Source of the DNA: Hymenoscyphus infarciens
Lineage: Eukaryota > Ascomycota > Leotiomycetes > Helotiales > Helotiaceae
Reading direction: 5' to 3'
Length of the DNA stretch: 64,000 bases
Assembly (NCBI GenBank): GCA_001414345.1
Contig: LLCB01000150.1
Span: 186,001 to 250,000, forward strand
Under the pieces are notes generated by a model. The model searched no databases. It had not been told where the DNA came from and saw only the letters and a list, made by a program, of their open reading frames with translations. How positions within the stretch are numbered: position 1 is the first letter of the stretch; every line of letters begins with the position of its first letter. The translations under genes and the position numbers were made by a program. Of this stretch, positions 60,925 to 64,000 are shown piece by piece.

Positions 60925-63112
60925 TTACTCAACCCTTAAGCTCTGCAGCCTAGCTTCAGTAGCGATGACCTATTTCCAGTTAGTGTGGCCACAAAAGAGA
61001 GAAACAGGAAGAGAGAGAACTTACATCCAAAGCCTGCTGCACCTCCAACACCTTCCTCACCTCACCTAACCAATCCCGACTCAGCGTCTTCGCCCACCCC
61101 TTCAACCCATTCATCTCCCTCGCAGCCTCATCCAAGTTCCCCTCCTCAAGGAATGTCTCCGTCCTCGTCAAAATACTCTCCACATCATCCCCAGTAGCAA
61201 GACCCTGTTTCTTAAACAGAACCTTGCTCAGGAGATAACTGGAAGCATGACTTGCAACACCCGCATCCTCAGGAAGAAGGGAAGCCTTTCGAACCTCAGT
61301 AGCAACACGGCGGAATCGATCGATGAGTTGAGAGGAAGATGCAACGCCGCGTTGGTAAGCGGTAGGATTGATGGAAGCAATTGCTGCATTCACGACTGCA
61401 TCTCCAGAGGCGATTTCCTTTAAAGCTGCGAGTTCGCGGACAAATGGCCGTGGAACCTCGCTCTTCTCGAGATTGGCGCGAACCGCCTCAACAGCAACAT
61501 GTAAATGTTGAGTTTTAAGGTTAGAATCCACAACCGAGTTCCAGTCTGTAGTCAATTTCTCGAGATCCGTCACGGTTTTTGAAAGATCCGTAAGTTTGCC
61601 CAAACGCGAATCACGTTCCTCCTCAACGCGATCCTTGATATCAGCCATGAATTGCTTCTTCATCTCCAAGGCCTGCTCAAGTAACGCATTGCGCAACTTT
61701 TGCTCGTTAACTTCGTGAGCACGCTCGACCTCGGTCTTCAACTTCTGCTCGTAGTTTTCCTTGATTCTTTGACGTTCGGTTTGGTATTCCTCTTGCCACT
61801 CGGATTGCTGGGCTGCCATTTGTGCCTCGAGACGACGAATGAGCTCTTTGGCGGCACGGTCAAAGTCTTCCTTTTCGCTCATAATTTGTGTAGCAGCATC
61901 CTTTTCAGCAGCATCTTTGAGAGCTTGAATTCTTCCACCGACCCTGGCGATTTCACTCTTAGCTTTATCAATAGTGTTGGAGAATTTGGCATTGGCGTTG
62001 TCAGCGTTCACAACAGTAATTATGTCGTTGAGAATCTTAACCAGGTCCTGCACCAAAGGTTCATTGGCATCCTTGATGTTGATTGGATCGATTCTAGTGA
62101 CTTCTGGGGGAAATCTCGAAGGTTGGTCGACATCTGGAGCGGTAAATGCAACAGCAGCCGGTGCAGCAGCAGCCTCTGGAGTCACAGGGTGCCCAGGCTT
62201 GGCTGGTGTTGGTGCTTCAGGTGATTTTGGAAGAGGTGATGCTGTTGTGATTGGTGCAGCTTCTTTCTTTGCCTCGACTGGCTTAACACTCTCCACGGGT
62301 TTTGACTCTGGGACCTTCGCGGCTTCTTTTAGCGTAGGTGTATCTTTTACTGCGTTGGCGTGTCGTCCAGTCTCGGTTTTATTATCCTCAGCTACCCTCC
62401 ATGAAACCCCCGACTGACTTGGAATCTTGACCGTATCTCCAGTATCCCTTGGCTTGCTTGAACGGCCGATAGATGGGAAGCGTTTCCGGAATTCCCTCTC
62501 CTCAAAATATAGCACGGCATCTTCTCCGAATGGGACGAATTCTGTAAAAAAGTCGTGGAAGTTGTCGTTGATCCTTGAGTAATAAACACCTCCTCCGAAA
62601 CCTAAAGCCGTCAATAGAATAAGGGTTGTTAGGAATCTGCGAACCCTTCCTGTCCGCTTTGGTGGTGGAGGGGGTGGAGGAGTAGAGGTTTTTGGGATTG
62701 CCTTAACCGTGCTGCTCGGTGGTGGCGGGGGAGTTAGTGGCACATTATCTGCTGGAATTGTATTTGAGGCTGGAGTTGCAGGCGTAGCGGTCTTCGGTGA
62801 GGATTCAACGACGAGGGTTGGTTGGCCTGGTGGAGGAGGTTGAGGGGAGGTCGAGCTCGCAGAGCCAGGGAGTACGACGGGTTTAGTATCGGCGAGGGAA
62901 GGCTTTTTGATATCGGCATATCCTCTCTAAGTTGATAGGTCTCAGTCAGTACTGTGATTTCCTCAATTGGCCTGGAATGATGCGCTCGAGGCTTTCTCTC
63001 AGTAACCCGCACTCACCCGAATCTGTTGGATCCCATGCCATTGACGCCCAGCACTGGCAGCACTGGGTTGTTGGCCCAGCGCCCGATATGAGCGGAGAGA
63101 GGCGCGCAGCAT
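60925..63112 (-). CDS. MIC60: MICOS complex subunit Mic60 (mitofilin)
   Basis: Three exons, 63112..63017, 62926..61025 and 60969..60925, with 90-bp and 55-bp GT-AG introns; 680 aa. Mic60 anchors cristae junctions in the mitochondrial inner membrane and contacts the outer-membrane TOM/SAM complexes. The N-terminus is a mitochondrial targeting sequence (MLRASLRSYRALGQQPSAAS). A Pro/Ser/Thr-rich linker follows, then one membrane helix with small-residue motif (LTTLILLTALGFGGGVYYS, about residues 130-148). The linker after it is Lys/Pro/Glu/Ala-rich, then comes a long coiled coil (about 350-490) and the C-terminal mitofilin domain (DSRLGKLTDLSKTV to EVRKVLEVQQALD). The last 15 residues (VIATEARLQSLRVE) come from the short third exon. 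Without it the frame would run on into an unrelated tail. Confidence 0.94.
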
Positions 63113-63852
63113 GACGGGCTGCGTTGGTGAAGGGGAATGTGGTTGAGGTTGTTGATGCGATGTTTCGAGCGGAGGAAAATGTCGCTGAAGCTTCCGCCAG
63201 CAGGTCGCGGACCGGTTCGTTCGCCAAGGATCGATGATGCAGCCTCAAGCAGGGTGGGACAAGGCTACGCTACCTACTACGGTATGATTGTACCTTTCAT
63301 ACAGGATAAGGGAAGTAATTACGGAAAAGTGGTTAAAACTACTGGAAATATTAGATTTTTTCAGAACTTGGAGCTGAGTATGCGTAATTAATTGAAAATA
63401 GTTCATCTCCCTATGTTGGAGTACTATCAATTATTCATACCCCGTTACCCACCTACATCACTCCCCAAACATTTTAAGAAAACAATCCGCATCATATTGG
63501 GCCAAAGACTCAAGTGCATGTGATTGTGCTCTATTGCAATATCGTACAACCCAAGATGCTGCGAAACAGAACCGTTCAATTCAATAAAAAACCCTCACGC
63601 CGTGCAGGAGGAAATATTCCCGCGTCCACCAAACCCAATCCAGACAACGAGAATCAAGCCACGTCAAGCTATTAAAGACTGCTCTCATCAAAGGGGCATG
63701 ATGATGCTAAAGGTAGTATGTCGTGTCGTGCGATCATTCTGCCACCCATAAAGCAATTTCTCCGTGATGAAAAATAACAATGTTCGTGCTGCTCTCCGAT
63801 TATCCCCAACCGATCAACAAAACAGCACGCTGTAAGATATCTCGCCGCCAAA
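63113..63852. other. Upstream region of MIC60 and 3' flank of the gene at the window end
   Basis: Composition is normal and no gene is supported. Confidence 0.6.
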
Positions 63853-64000
63853 CTATGCCCCGAATTTCGAAAATATGATACCGATACTCAAAAAGATCTC
63901 TCTAACACGCACATCCTGGTCCTTGTGTTCCTGGCGCCTCACTGGGTCGTAGTTCCACTCCTGCTCGTCCTCCAGCTCTGGGATTTCTTGGTCCGGCTTG
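63853..64000 (-). CDS. C-terminal 48 residues of an unidentified protein (5' part outside the window)
   Basis: The minus strand is open from base 64000 to a TAG at 63853-63855. The peptide is acidic then basic (QEIPELEDEQEW, NYDPVRRQEHKDQD) and ends in a hydrophobic stretch EIFLSIGIIFSKFGA. Codon use looks normal for coding DNA. I do not recognise the family. The frame could also include the start of an intron, so the exact end is uncertain. Confidence 0.5.
   Translation of the reverse strand, partial: KPDQEIPELEDEQEWNYDPVRRQEHKDQDVRVREIFLSIGIIFSKFGA

Overview
This window is nuclear DNA of a filamentous ascomycete (Pezizomycotina). The genes have short GT-AG introns with CTAAC-type branch sites. 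The gene set includes a fungal Zn2Cys6 regulator, SRB8/MED12, RGD1 and CAS1. Gene-bearing DNA of ordinary composition alternates with very AT-rich, TpA-rich blocks that look mutated by RIP (repeat-induced point mutation). A leotiomycete is my best guess from the overall character of the proteins and the two-compartment genome; the sequence alone does not prove it.

Layout. Positions 1-3345 hold the 3' end of a DRS1-type DEAD-box helicase gene, a 391-bp inverted-repeat element and a Zn2Cys6 transcription factor. Positions about 3600-18600 are a gene-free AT-rich block. It is a four-level nest of LTR retroelements whose LTR pairs and target-site duplications can still be read, with a Ty3/gypsy element innermost. 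Positions 18900-39300 are a housekeeping stretch: RGD1 (F-BAR/RhoGAP), MED12, ARL8-type GTPase, RPA135 (RNA polymerase I) and a CAS1 O-acetyltransferase. Positions 39300-48000 are sparser: a solo LTR, a SprT-like metalloprotease gene, a decayed RING-finger gene and repeat fragments. Positions 48282-53516 carry two secreted-enzyme genes, an amidase with a long N-terminal extension and a proteinase K-type subtilase. Positions about 54200-58310 are a second AT-rich block, bounded by inverted terminal sequences and containing a 2.3-kb palindrome and a 190-bp A-rich tract. Positions 60925-63112 hold MIC60, and the last 148 bases are the 3' end of an unidentified minus-strand gene.

How the genes relate. 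These are independently transcribed eukaryotic genes with no operon logic. Their products work in ribosome biogenesis (DRS1 and RPA135), Mediator control of RNA polymerase II, Rho signalling, lysosome/vacuole trafficking, surface glycan acetylation, extracellular hydrolysis and mitochondrial cristae. RPA135 and the ARL8 gene are divergent and share a 1.8-kb intergenic region holding a MITE-like repeat. RPA135 and CAS1 are convergent.

Exon models come from reading frames, splice consensus and protein-family continuity. For the main genes the exon phases add up to complete ORFs. No RNA gene, CRISPR array or coding-competent transposase was found.
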